From: Chrysaora quinquecirrha
Taxonomy: Eukaryota; Cnidaria; Scyphozoa; Semaeostomeae; Pelagiidae
Length of the DNA: 64,000 nt
NCBI GenBank assembly: GCA_014526335.1
Contig: JACTAT010000340.1
Span: forward strand, 612,346-676,345
Direction: 5' to 3'
This document shows, piece by piece, positions 22,556 through 34,084 of the stretch (positions are counted from its first letter, which is position 1; every line of letters starts with the position of its first letter). The translations under genes and the position numbers were made by a program. A model generated the notes under the pieces. It was not told where the DNA came from, ran no database searches, and saw nothing but the letters and a program-made list of their open reading frames with translations.

Positions 22556-22845
22556 GTTCTCTCCTGTAAAGAGGAGACGTTAAGCTATCCCGGCGCCCTC
22601 TACTCTGGAAAGAAGCAACGTTAAATCATCCAACAGCCTTCTGGCCTATAGAGAAGAGATTTTAAGTCATCCCAAAGCCCCTACCTAGTGACGACCCTAA
22701 ATCATCCAATAACCTTCTTCCCTGTACAGCTGTGACGATCGATAAGTCATCCAAGAGCATGCCCCTCTGCAAAGAAGCTACGTTAAATCATCTTAGAGCC
22801 GCTCCCCCTGTAAATAAGCGACGTTAAGTCATCTCCGTTGACCGT
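22556..22845 (+). repeat. ~41-bp satellite, block 1
   Basis: Degenerate units of the form 'gttaaatcatcccagagcc' followed by 'ttctaccctgtaaagaagc'. The copies diverge widely (many indels). Confidence 0.8.
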
Positions 22846-23001
22846 TGAGATTCTTTCATTAAAATCCTGGATATTTGTTTGCAAATGAATGAATCCATAT
22901 CTTTGAGTTAAATTGACTACAAAATTTCAATTTCATATCCAAATGGTTGACTGCAAAACATCCAATCACCATTACTGTTCAAGAGAAAACATTTGGAGAG
23001 A

Positions 23002-23614
23002 ATGTTTTCGTTTTATCAAGTTGGTATGGTTGAGAGAGGTCGTCTACTCAGAGAGCCGAAAGTAGAATATGATGGCAAAGACCGTGTTGCTCGTGGGGCT
23101 CTAATGCTCGAATTTTTCCAAACTGCTTTGCTTGAAGCCAAGAAAGTGTTGCTTTAAGACGTCGGGGAACAGGAAACAATGATTCAAAAAGACTTCGGCA
23201 AGTTTATTGGCTTTCAAAGTTCTAGGAGCACTCATATGTCACACTGCTCTTCTGGCTTAACTAAGACTATACTGTTTCCCTCATTGCGTTGTCAAATTCA
23301 TATCTAGGGAATTTCAACATAAAGCTGAGACGATGATTTCAGAAACACAGATTCCCCTCAATGCAGTCTTGCTTCATACATTTATAGAAGACACCCAGAA
23401 TAACACCAATGCTGATATCCAGGATAAACTCGATAATCATCTGGATGAAAGTACATTAACAGGCCGGGTAAACACTCAGATTGTGTCGTCTTGGGCCAAA
23501 ACACGACAGATCAAGGTCGAAGACAGAGAGGAGTGGATATCTGAAATAATAACTGATGAGTTTCTGCAAAATACGATGGCACAAAATACAGCAATAGAAA
23601 GCTTCCAAATTTAA
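23002..23614 (+). pseudogene. Possible HECT-like domain fragment
   Basis: A 51-codon frame (23002-23157) reads GRLLREPKVEYDGKDRVARG then ALMLEFFQTALLEAKK. This resembles the 'V.F.GE..VD.GG.RREFF' start of HECT E3 ligase domains. After a gap with no open frame, 23333-23614 reads NTQIVSSWAKTRQIKVEDRE then EWISEIITDEFLQ, a segment similar in layout to later parts of G2E3-like HECT proteins. The catalytic-Cys end is absent. Satellite blocks lie on both sides. The family call is tentative and from memory. Confidence 0.35.
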
Positions 23615-23619
23615 CTTGT

Positions 23620-23821
23620 TCAGACGTGACATTAAATCATCCTTAAGTCTTCTACCCTGAAAAGAAGCAACGTTAAATCTTCCCAGAGATTTTTACACTG
23701 AAAAGAGGTGGCGTTAAATCTTCCCAGAGTCTTCTACCCTCTAAAGAGGAGAAGTTAACAGAGCCTTCTTCCCTGTAAAAACATGATGTTAAATCATCGC
23801 AAAGCCTTCTACCTTCAGGAC
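23620..23821 (+). repeat. ~41-bp satellite, block 2
   Basis: Same unit as at 22556. It ends at the left target duplication of the LINE insertion. Confidence 0.8.
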
Positions 23822-23833
23822 AAGTAAATTTAA

Positions 23834-24818
23834 CTGGCGCTTGGAAGGGCACGTCTCGTCAAAAAATTTACGATGAACTTGGTTGGGAATCGCTCAACCT
23901 CCGTCGTTGGAGTAGACGCCTTGTTCTTTTCTATAAGATCATCAACAATTTAACTCCAGAAAACACAAGAGATCCTTTACCTCAGCTTCAAGAATTTACA
24001 GTCTCCGCAGACGAGCTGCAATAGGGCAAATACTTGCGAGAACAGAGAGATTCAAATAAAGTTTCTATCCTAATTGTTTGTCGGAATGTAAAAAACTTGA
24101 CCCTGGGATTCACATTCCTCCTCAGTCAATGTTTTCAAGAAACAACTATTAGCACTCATCCGTCCACCTCCAAAACTGGTCTACAACATTCATGACCCAA
24201 AAGGCTTAGCATTTTTAACACAGCTTCGTGTTGGACTCAGCAAGCTGAATTTTCACAAATTCAAACATAACTTCAACGAGACTTTAAATCCTTTGTCTCC
24301 GATAAATGATGGTTTTGAGGATACGGAACATTTTTTCTGCTCTGCCATGCGTAAAATACATATAGACGTGATCTTCTCGAGAGCGTGAATGCGATATTGC
24401 GACCCCATGGATTGGTATACTTTCCGAAGGAAAATTTACTCCAAATCATCCTGTATGGCGACGAAAAGTTATCTTTAGATTCAAATACCAAAATTATCGA
24501 GGCAACTTTGAAATACATTCAGGCCTCAGAACGGTTACAATAAGTTGTTGTTCAGAATCTCCTCTCTCGTGTAATTTTTCTTTTCTTTCCATTTCTTTTT
24601 ATTATTTGTTGCTGAAATTATTTGTAATTATTATTTGCAATATTGTTATTTGTAATTGCTGTTTGTAATATGTAAATTGTAATATTTAAATGTAATTTGT
24701 TTATGAATCTCTTTGTTAAATGTTATGCCGCAGGGTTGCTATGTATTTCCATGCTCCCTGTGGCATCGTCTTGTAACCCTTGTATGTTGACTGTAAATTT
24801 TATGGGAATATAAAAAAA
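23834..24818 (+). mobile_element. 5'-truncated LINE with RT C-terminal domain
   Basis: Protein-like segments in order: RQKIYDELGWESLNLRRWSR, LVLFYKIINNLTPE, LIRPPPKLVYNIHDPKGLAF, LRVGLSKLNFHKFKHNF, FEDTEHFF and LLQIILYGDEKLS. These match the tail of non-LTR retrotransposon RT proteins, with a few stops and frame changes. The 3' region is non-coding and ends in an A-rich tract. AAGTAAATTTAA occurs at 23822-23833 and 24819-24830 as a 12-bp target duplication. It inserted into the 41-bp satellite. The exact clade is not determined. Confidence 0.85.
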
Positions 24819-24830
24819 AAGTAAATTTAA

Positions 24831-25965
24831 ACAATCACAGTGAATTTTATCCTGTAAAGAAACAAAGTTAACTTGTCCCAAAGCCATCTACTGTGATAAG
24901 TAGAGACCCTAAATCGTCCCAAATCTTGCTACCATGTATAGAGGCAACGTTGAATCATCCCAGAACCTGCTCCCCTGTTACGAAACAGCCTTACATCGTC
25001 AGAGATCCTTCTTCTTCTCTGTATTAAGGTGAAGTTACATCATCACAGAGCCTTCTACCCTTAAAGAAGGGACTGTAAATCATCCTAACGCTTTCTCCTT
25101 CCACCCTGAAAAGAGGTGACGTTAAATCACCCCAGAGCTTCTTTCCTGCAAAGAAGTCATATTTGTTCATCCAAGAGCCTGCTCACCTGTAGAAAAGTGA
25201 TGCAGAATCATTTCAAAGCCTGGTCCTTTGAAAAGAAGGGAAGTCCAATATCCCAGAGCATTCAACCCCCAAAAAAGCTACGTTTAATCACCCAAGAGCC
25301 TTCTACCGTTCAAAGAGCAACGTTAAATCATCCCCAACCTTTCTACCCTGTAAAGACTCAACATTAAATAATCCCCGAGCCTGCTTCTCTTTATAGAGCT
25401 GACGCTAAGTCAGTCCAGAGCCTTCTACCCTGTAACGAGGCGACATAACGTCGTCCCAGAGCTCTCTTTCCTGTAAATACGTGCTGTTAAATAATCACAG
25501 AGCCTTCGACCCTCAGAGAAAGTAGATCTAAATCATTCCAGAGCCTTTTAACCTGTCAAAATGCAATGTTAAATAATCACAGTCTTCTAGTCTGTATAGA
25601 AGCAACGGTAAATCACTAGAGCCTTCTACCCTCTATAGACACAGCGCTATATCATCCAAGAGCTTTCTACCCTGTAAAGTAGCAACAGTGAATCATCCAA
25701 AAGTCTGGTATCCTGTGAGGAAGCGATGTTGAATCATCCCAGAGCCTGCTACCCTGTGAAGAAGCGACGTTAAATCATCTTGGAGCCTTCTACACGGTAT
25801 AGATTCGACGTCAAGTCATCAAAGAGCGTTTTCTTTGTTAAGACGTGACGTTTAATTATCCCGTCACCTTCTACCATAAACGAAGCGACGTCTAATCGTC
25901 CAAGATCCTGTTACCCTGTAAATAATCAACGTTAAATCATTTCAGGGCTTGTTTACCGTGAACAA
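24831..25965 (+). repeat. ~41-bp satellite, block 3 (largest)
   Basis: About 25 to 30 degenerate copies of the 'gttaaatcatcccagagcc-ttctaccctgtaaagaagcgac' type unit. Short frames here are satellite readings. Confidence 0.85.
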
Positions 25966-26638
25966 TTTTTTTTCAGGGTTTTTGAAAAAATGAGCAGAAT
26001 TTAGTTATTTGAGACACTGTGCACGGAAGATCTTGATCTCCTTTATTGTAAGTTGACACAGAAAATAAAACGAAAGAATCGCTGAGAATTTCTTGCCGTA
26101 AAACTTTGCTATCCTTGACAGCTGCAATCCCTGCGATCATACGGAAACTGACTTTACAGTTTCCTTTTTGAGTAATCTTTGGACACAAGTGTTGCTATGA
26201 TCATCTTGAACCTAAATGCAACATTTGCTAGCAACGCGCGGATCGCAATACCCTTTGGCTCGATGTAAAAACCACTTTCTACAAGGGATTTTAACAAGTG
26301 GGTTCTTGATTACTAGGTAGGAGTAAATCTATTAATATGGAAGCCGGCTAGAAATAGTGGAGATATAAAATTGCATCTTGTGAGATATGGTTTCATGTTT
26401 TGCTTTATGGATGAGCAAACAAAACCAAATACATTTCATCTTATTGTTATTCTGCATGCATAACAATAAGGTAATTTAACCGAAACTGTGGTTGGGCATA
26501 TGGAAGCCATCTGTTTACAAAGGAAACATATGCACTTTATTATTACAAAGAGGAACAATACTATAATGGATATTCATCTTAACGTTGAGGAGAAATAACA
26601 AAATTTTCCGGCTCAGTTCTCGAGATATTTACCATATC
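25966..26638. other. Stretch without a recognised gene
   Basis: A/T-rich unique-looking sequence. A 71-codon minus frame (26188-25973) has no family signal. Confidence 0.4.
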
Positions 26639-26833
26639 ATGGATGTGACTCATACAATCCTTCCCGAAGAAAGTTTAAATGAAGAAATCAGAAGTCCAAG
26701 AAATTCTGGAGATGTAGAGAAGGCGGGTCTTATATCTTATTTGGATCCAAGCTATGACAGCATGTTCTGGGCAGAGGTAGAAAATTTCTTTTCAAGTAAC
26801 CATTTAGTATCCTGCAGTGCGGCCATTACTTAA
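26639..26833 (+). CDS. Unrecognised short ORF, possible exon
   Basis: From the ATG at 26639 the frame reads MDVTHTILPEESLNEEIR and SYLDPSYDSMFWAEVENFF. It is acidic and soluble-looking, without repeat character. A donor-like GTAACC lies about 40 bases before the stop. It may belong with the exon at 27266, 430 bp downstream. No function is assigned. Confidence 0.25.
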   Translation: MDVTHTILPEESLNEEIRSPRNSGDVEKAGLISYLDPSYDSMFWAEVENFFSSNHLVSCSAAIT

Positions 26834-27265
26834 ATGTTGCATGAATTTGAAGAATTATTTGAATAAAACGTGGATTACAGAGGTATATTCTAGATGAAAG
26901 AAGAACAGAAATAGGTAAACCCTAGAATAGAAATATGAAAAACAGCATAAATCTCTTGAAGATTAATTTCTCGCATTTAAAACTGCATTAACTGTGTGCC
27001 TCTTGCATTTTGCGATCCTAGAATTATGTTATTTCACTTCTGATAGCAAAGCAATATCAAAGAAATTATCGCACCTTTCTTGTCTCTTTGGTATTATCCT
27101 CATAGTCAAGGCATCATAATGCTTCATGCTCATTTAAGGGAAACTGTTACAACATACCTTAAACCTTGTTCTCTACATTTTTTGTCTGAAGCTAAGAAGC
27201 ATAATGCCATTAACTTTTTCAATGTTATTTTCTAAGTTGGATACTAAAATGTTTGAAATTGATAG

Positions 27266-27481
27266 GCAAATTTGAGGATCAAGCTTACAGCTAACGTAGA
27301 AGACCTTACCAGTGAACTCATAGACGACATCAGAGCAGACAGAATCATAAAGGATATCGATAGATTTGAAAACGATTCACTTCAAGACCCAGTTCTTGTT
27401 ATGATGACATCTTGGTATGATGAATTTGCGTCACTGAATTCGAAGAATTTCAATTTCGACAAATATTTTTTTGAAGAGCAG
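27266..27481 (+). CDS. Orphan exon candidate, 72 codons
   Basis: Bounded by an acceptor (TTGATAG|G) and a donor (GAGCAG|GTAATG), phase 0 on both sides and open throughout. It reads ANLRIKLTANVEDLTSELID, then DIRADRIIKDIDRFENDS and a Phe/Asp-rich end. The charged composition and clean frame set it apart from the surrounding repeats. The product is not recognised. It could be one exon of a gene that continues beyond what I can see, or a gene relic. Confidence 0.4.
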
Positions 27482-29075
27482 GTAATGCTACAATTTTCTG
27501 TCTTTTCAAAGGTTGTTCGATAACTTACTTTATATAGGTACGTTGAGTTTTTATATTGTTTTTACGACACTTTATTTGTCAGCTTTTCAGTTGAATATTT
27601 CTTGCGCTATTCGACATTTAGTATGCACTGTAGCTAATCAAGATATTCAGGGGTCAAAATCAAGTAGATCTATTGATCTGAAAAAGGTCTTTCTCAGCAA
27701 TCCAATTCATGGGCTTGCATGGCCCAGCCCATGATCACATAAACTAGGGTAGATAGAAATGTTATCCTCGTCTACAAATTTGGAGTCAAAATGTTCTGCT
27801 GGAGAAAGATTTAAAATCTTCTTCCTTTTTGAGTTCCACAGATGTAGTTAATTATCAAAGGTTATTATCAATATTTGATTGTCAGACAAAAGTAAGGAAT
27901 GAAGCCCTTTCTTGTCGTCGCTTTCTCGCTTATACGGATTGTTTTGTTACATACCAAAACCTTAATCAAAACCATAAGAGTAGTAAAAATGCGCTATAAT
28001 GAGAAAGTTGCTGAGGAAATTGTGCACTGCATGGTTGTGATGGTAGGACACAAAGGTGAAGTTGCATCAAACTGATCTTTGCAAATAAGGTCTTGCGGTT
28101 TCAGCAGAAAACAATTGGCGGAGACATTTTTGGGTATGAGAAACAAAATCAAGAATTCCATGGATATAAGTTACGCTGTCTTTACGCTGTCACCAGAAGA
28201 GATCATAAAAATCCATTAGGTGGCAAAATTTTCCATAACTCTTCATTGCCATAATGATCTTATCTGGATGTTGGCAGAGACAAACTTTGCTAAATTTTTA
28301 AAATAATCGCGCCTTGTTCACAAGCCTATGGCGTCAGACTTGCTTGTTCTTTCTTTCAAATTCTAGCCTACTCGATTTGTGTATCATTTGCCCAAGAAAT
28401 AAAGGTAAAAATTTGGGACAAAGCAATTATTACATGGACTTGGAAAAACAGAACGCCAGTTGCTGCAAACAATTAAAGTTGCGAATCCTTATGGGTAATA
28501 TGATTAACGAAAAGGAGGTATAGCTAGAACCGCACAACCTATAACATACATAGTAGTCGATTTCCTCCCCTAACCTCAAAAGGGTGTGTCGGGTTCACTT
28601 TTGCCAATTTTTTATTTTAGTCATGTCAGCATACCTTACTTTACTTTGCAACGCATTTCTTCCAGCGTCAGTCTGGCTACGTAATGTTTTCTGCGCATAA
28701 AAATCGAGCAATTACGGTTCGTGCAGGCGAGAACCAAGAGGATAACTGTGACCGGTTCATTGGGGTCTATGGTCCATGTAAAAAATTTTTGGATCATGCT
28801 CTTTTCTTTGTGAAAAACGCTCTTTTTCGTCTAGGGAAACGCCTTTTTCAACATTTCCCATGTTCCCTATTGCCATATTCCTTATTATTTCATTAAAATG
28901 TCTTTTTGATTTTAAAAAAATAATTCCAGATCTGTATTCGTTGTATTATCTGATAAAATGAAAGGCTGTGGATTGACAATATAGTATGCCTCAATTTTAA
29001 GGCTCTACCTTTCAGGGAACGAAAATGAAAATTTTATCCTTGGTCCTTAAATAATTGCTGCTTAAAATAGTAAAT
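27482..29075. other. Stretch without a recognised gene
   Basis: Unique-looking A/T-rich DNA. A 70-codon plus frame (28684-28896, with RAGENQEDNCDRFIGVYGP) is unassigned. No repeats or element ends were recognised. Confidence 0.4.
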
Positions 29076-29262
29076 GACGTCTGATTTTCACACAGGGATC
29101 TCAAATTTGAAAAGCAAATAAAAAGGATCGCTGAACTTTCGCTAGAGTCTTGGGTGATTGTGCCATAAGAGGACTAACCTCCCCGGACTCTAGCGAAAGT
29201 TCAGCGATTCTACTTAAATGCTTTTCAAATTTAGAATCCCTTTGTTGAAAGTCAGACAGGTA
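29076..29262. repeat. Palindrome, foldback family
   Basis: Outer arms (TCTGATTTTCACACAGGGAT type) and inner arms (GCTGAACTTTCGCTAGAGTC, and its complement before 29210) fold back on each other with a loop of about 40 nt. The core is shared with 37430-37711 and 46109-46390. Confidence 0.75.
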
Positions 29263-29479
29263 ACATTGTTCACGTAAAGGTGATTACTTCTTGGAAGGGC
29301 GAATCTTGTCTTGCCAATGCTAACCCGTAGTGCTGTTCAATACTACTGGCTGCCTGCATAGAAGGTTTGATAAAGGTTAGAAGCTAATCTTTAGAAATAA
29401 TTATCATTAGCAAAATCTTAGCAGCAATTTATAACCAAAAAACCTTGAGGGATTGAAATGTTTCATGCAGAGTACGGAC

Positions 29480-29700
29480 ACATAAACATCATCATAATCA
29501 TAATCATGATTAGCATCAACATCACCATCATCATCATCGTCATCATTATCAAAGTCATGCCATCAAAATCTTATTGTTCCATCAAAATGATAATCATCAT
29601 CGTTATCATCATTATCATTATTATGATGATGATCATCATCACAGTCATCATTATAATCCTGTCATCAGAATCAGAATCAGAATTAGAATCATCATTATCT
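29480..29700. repeat. ATC/ATT microsatellite
   Basis: Imperfect (ATC)n with ATT variants over 220 bp. The Ile-rich ORF here is a satellite reading. Confidence 0.9.
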
Positions 29701-29810
29701 TATGGAAGTTGAGTGTCAAATATAAGCAAAGGTAAAAGAAAAAACCTTGGGATAGTGAGCAAGCGAGTCATGGAGGTGAAGGACATCTCTGATCTCAGCT
29801 TGAATTCTAA

Positions 29811-30657
29811 CCCTATCAGGACCGGGGGGGGGGCTAAAATAGCCCTCCCTCCTACATTTCTTTACAAAACTCAAAATGCACGAAACAAAGTTGGGTGAAT
29901 GTTCTTGACTTTTCCTAAAAATTATCTGCGGACCTTGTGATGTGGTAGTTTCCATGGTTACTAATGAACCGTTACCATAGCAACCATGTTGAAAATTGTC
30001 ACTTTAGGACCAACGAAAATCGGTCTAATTTCTTTCATGAAATTGATATCTTCATGAAACTTGGGCAATGGCAAACCAATATCAGATGACACCAGATAAT
30101 AAACCCTGTTTTTGTGAAATGCATTTGGATTCTATTTTTAGAATATTGCTGACATCAGCATTATTTATAATTTCTGACACTCTAACGATGCTAATTAAAT
30201 TTTTCCTCGCAAATATCAGTGTATTGGTAACTCAGTTCTACTTTTCCATCAGAAGCTACTTCAAGAAACCCATATGAACAAAATAAATGACAGTTTTCTA
30301 ATGCGCATGCGCAGTATTTCTACAAAAAATAAGAAATTTTTCAAAAATGAAGCGAAATATGTTTAAGTGTGATTATAACAGTCAAAATGGGTTTTCCAAT
30401 AGTTTAGTAGTGATTATCAGTCATATAATTCAAGTTAAAGGTAGAAATGTCAAAAAATGGAAAAGTGATTATTACGTCATTATGACGTCATAATGCATTG
30501 GATATCAACAAAACCTTACAGTTCCAAATAATATGATTACGTTGATATTTTGGCCAAATTTCATCTTTCTCGCTCTTCCCAGATGCGAGCTAAAAGGGGG
30601 GGCTAATTTAGCCCCCCTCGGTCTGAGGATGCTCAAAAAAGCCTGGTCCAGATAGGA
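29811..30657. mobile_element. piggyBac-like MITE, 847 bp (copy 2)
   Basis: Homologous to 19046-19880 in reverse orientation over its length. The ends are CCCTATCAGGACC and, inverted, TCCTATCTGGACC. The flanks are CTAA on both sides (29807-29810, 30658-30661), a one-base variant of TTAA. The left end has a run of ten G. Confidence 0.83.
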
Positions 30658-30879
30658 CTAATGCAACGAAAAATGTTTATGCTCGGTCTGCACTGGAAAA
30701 TCTTATTTCTAAGAGCCGAAATGAAAGCCAAACAGTTCGATAGTAAATGCTCAATGAAATTTTCTTGCCAAGATTTGTTAGATCTACTGAGAATAACATT
30801 CAAAACGTTGTTGTGTTATAACTTTAGAAGCAAAATTAGCAGTATTATTTAAAGCTGTTTACATTGAAAAATCCTATTC

Positions 30880-31190
30880 CTATCTCACCACAGGCTTCAA
30901 TTCTTAAGGTCCTTTATAAAAAAAAGATATCTCACTATATGTGAACGATTTTCATTTTGTGTGATTGTGCTCTGATTTTTCAATAGAATACAACTTGAAA
31001 CCAGAAAAATTGATTGCCTCTTAGTGTTTCATATACACTGACACAGCAAAACACAACTCCTACAATGGCGATTTCTGGAAATAATAAAAAAAAGAACCCT
31101 TTTTTTATCTTGAAACGGAAAGAATATGAGTAAGATTTCCAAAATAAACTACCTTACCCTACTGTATTTTGCTGTACTGTGACCCCTAAA
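30880..31190 (+). repeat. Dispersed repeat family R (copy)
   Basis: Shares 'tgtttcatatacactgacac' and 'gaacggaaagaatat'-like sequence with 11.9 and 38.2 kb. Confidence 0.55.
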
Positions 31191-31192
31191 AA

Positions 31193-31380
31193 CGTACTTA
31201 CTAAGTCGCGGAACAACTCAAAACGACTCAAATCGACCAAAAACTAGCCAAAATCGCCCAAAACGATCAATAACTTGACGAAAACGCCCAAAACTACCAG
31301 GAAATATATAATTTACCTTGAAATCATTTATTAAGTTGCCAAAATCCTTTAAAAATTCAAAAAAATTCTCATTAATGCGT
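31193..31380. mobile_element. MULE-like TIR element, left-end fragment
   Basis: It starts CGTACTTACTAAGTCGCGG like the element at 1170, followed by CAAAACGACTC-type short repeats and the same subterminal sequence. The rest is missing. Confidence 0.6.
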
Positions 31381-32252
31381 GGCGGCCTCTAACATAAACA
31401 AATGACACAATATACAAACAGTGGTTGGCAGTATTTTGGGTCGTAGTTTAGCAAATTCATGACAGTATGATAACAAACACATTTGTTTACGAATACAAGA
31501 ATGCCACCAAATTGTTGGTGACCAACTTGATGTGTACGTTCCAGCTTATCGCTATCTTATACTCCCTTTTGGAACTATTGAATTTAATTGTACAGAGTTC
31601 AGCAGTATAACTTTATTTAAGTAGATCCACGTTTAGTTTCAATTTTTCACGAGGCAGCTTCTTCTGGGACCCTTGTAATTTAAGCTGATGGCAAGAATTT
31701 TACCGATCTGCATAGTTCTGAAAATTCTATTTTCCTTGAATAACAGCTTTCTTTCGCGAACTGCTCTCTTGAATTGGTCTTCTAACATCGCTTGACTAGA
31801 AGAGCTTGTTCTGCTAATTATCTGCATCCAACTTTTAATCTAAAACATGGATGAGGTTGTTTCCACAAGTCATTTCTCTTTATAGCTTGAAGAGAAATAA
31901 TGACAGAGTTTTAGTCGTTTTTAAAAGTCACAACTACAGGTATATATGGCAAGGGAGAAAATTTTACTCATAACGTTGTTAACCAAACATCTTGTCATAT
32001 ATGTGGAAGTGATTATAATGCTTGATATTAAATCATGCTAGTGGTTGCATGTCTCTTTGTCTAAAACTGGACATTGGCGGCCTTACAATCGGTATCGTGC
32101 GAAGTTATTTATTGCATTGTCGCTGAAATTGACAAGTCGGACAGTTTTTACCTCTGATTTTATGGGGCATGAGAATCTCGCTGATTAGTTTGCCCAGTTT
32201 TTTTCACACAATTCTTGTCTTAAGGAAATTGCTGCAGTCTTAAAGTGCCAAT
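31381..32252. other. Stretch without a recognised gene
   Basis: A/T-rich. One 62-codon minus frame (31827-31639) is unassigned. No element termini were seen. Confidence 0.4.
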
Positions 32253-32600
32253 TCCTATATTACTAATCTGCTTATATGCAAACGAGGCTGCCCATTGTTA
32301 TGGCCTATTGAATTTTTGCCCCCCACAAGGCTTTTTTCCTGGGCCACCTAGAAATTCGCTTCTTTTTTTTGATCGAACTCTATTCTGCCAAGGCAGTGCA
32401 CCATCTATTTTTCGAAATCTTTTTTGTCCCTTCAGCTGGTTAAAACCTAGATTTTTACTCAGTTTCGAAAAGTTTCGATTTCAGTTGCGGACCCATTGTT
32501 AGTGCGAGCCAGGTGCGAGCCAGGTGCGAGGTGCGAGCCAGGTGCGAGCTGACTCTTTTGTCTTTTTCTGGTCGATTGCCAGTGTTTTCTCTTTGACTCT
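32253..32600 (+). mobile_element. Helitron-like family B, 5' fragment
   Basis: It begins TCCTATATTACTAATC after an A/T flank. The next 300 bp are the inverted counterpart of 15067-14785, 39351-39086 and 46105-45830 ('ttatggcc', 'aaggcttttttcctgggcc', 'tcgatttc'). Confidence 0.5.
32506..32550 (+). repeat. 11-bp tandem repeat GTGCGAGCCAG
   Basis: Four to five copies, one shortened to GTGCGAG. Confidence 0.85.
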
Positions 32601-32839
32601 CACCCTATCACAAAATCCGCTCGGCTCTGAAAGTCGAACTGTTGCGGGGAAATTTTCCTAAAATCAGTACAAAACGGTTGGTATTTAACCTTCTCTTGAT
32701 AAATGTAAATTCTTTATAAAAACCAAGGCCGAATTTTTCGTCACAACTTTGCGCTTGTGCTCGGGAATCGTAAACTAATTTCATTTTCAATGGCAGGATA
32801 GTGGCATGATTTGAAGGTATACATATATGTTGCATTTAA

Positions 32840-33770
32840 AAATAAAGAAACATGCTAAGCCTTGGGGTTCGTATTTTTTCATCATTTTAAACCCTATTAG
32901 GTATGGGGGGCGTTTTCTCCAAGAACTCCTTAGTAGCTTTGGTAAGGGTCTGAATTTTCGTAGAATTTATCAAGGAACCTTGTGGTATGGGTTGTGGTGA
33001 TGCAAGCTTAGTCAAGTGACTAGTAAATGCCTATATTTGGAAGCAGGTAATGCAAATTACCCTTCAATTGCCGATATCTCTGTCAATAATGATTACATAT
33101 GAATGAAATATATATGGTTGGTGTTCTCTTAGCGAGAGCTATCATTTGATATATCATGTGAATTTTTTTGTTGTTGTTGGCAAATTTTGTCACTTGTCAC
33201 GTGATAAATATAATTTATGTCGTTAATTAGCCTAATTAGCACCTTTTTTAAATTTTTGCATTGAGCCATGCATTACTCTGTGTACACTATGCTTTTGAAG
33301 ATTTTTACTGAAAATAAAGTTTGTTATATACGTTTTATAAGCAAGCAAACAATTTTGCCCTCATCATAAAGGCTTACAAAAGTTGATAGGAAGCAGCAAT
33401 TAGCAGATAATTAGCTTAAATATTAGAAATAGTTTACTTTCTACTGAGATTTTAACATTTACAGTGCCTTTTACCCATTTTAGTCCGATTTAGCTTGATT
33501 TTCGGCAAGGTAGATGAAATAGTCATAATTACATAAACGGTAGCTAGGCAACGGGTCACATGACTAATTATCAAACAATAGTATTACTTAGTTACAATTG
33601 ATTATAAAAAATAGGATGTTCCACGTGAACGAAAAGCTTCGTTAATATAAAATATATTATACATGATATATTGTTTGCTTATTTTTAAAGTTACAATTGA
33701 GTACTTGCACATTTCTACCAAGTTATATCTCAATCAGACAAATAGCAGGCGAAAAACGCGCTTCCCCCCA
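32840..33770. other. Stretch without a recognised gene
   Basis: A/T-rich with no ORF over 60 codons supported. It ends where the nested inverted repeat starts. Confidence 0.4.
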
Positions 33771-34084
33771 AACCTACAATCCTTCACAAAAATTATGGGA
33801 CTCTTCGTCAGAAAATGAGAAAATGGCTCCCCTCCCCCCTACAAAGCAATGTTGTTGGTCATCAAGTTGAAATTTTGCGGCACAATACTTCTGCTAACAA
33901 CAAAATTGCTTGGAGGAGGGTGGATAGACACAACATAGGAACAAATGCCAAAAATTTACAGTTCGCAACAATTCACTACCTTGATAAAATTTGCATTAAT
34001 TTGACGATATGTGCCCATAAATAATGATACAGTAGATACAATTGCAATAAAAATGCCATGTTACTTACGAATGAGATAGGTCAA

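Noticed and set aside
29458..29712. Ile-rich 84-codon membrane-like frame
   Set aside because: It is a direct reading of the ATC microsatellite.
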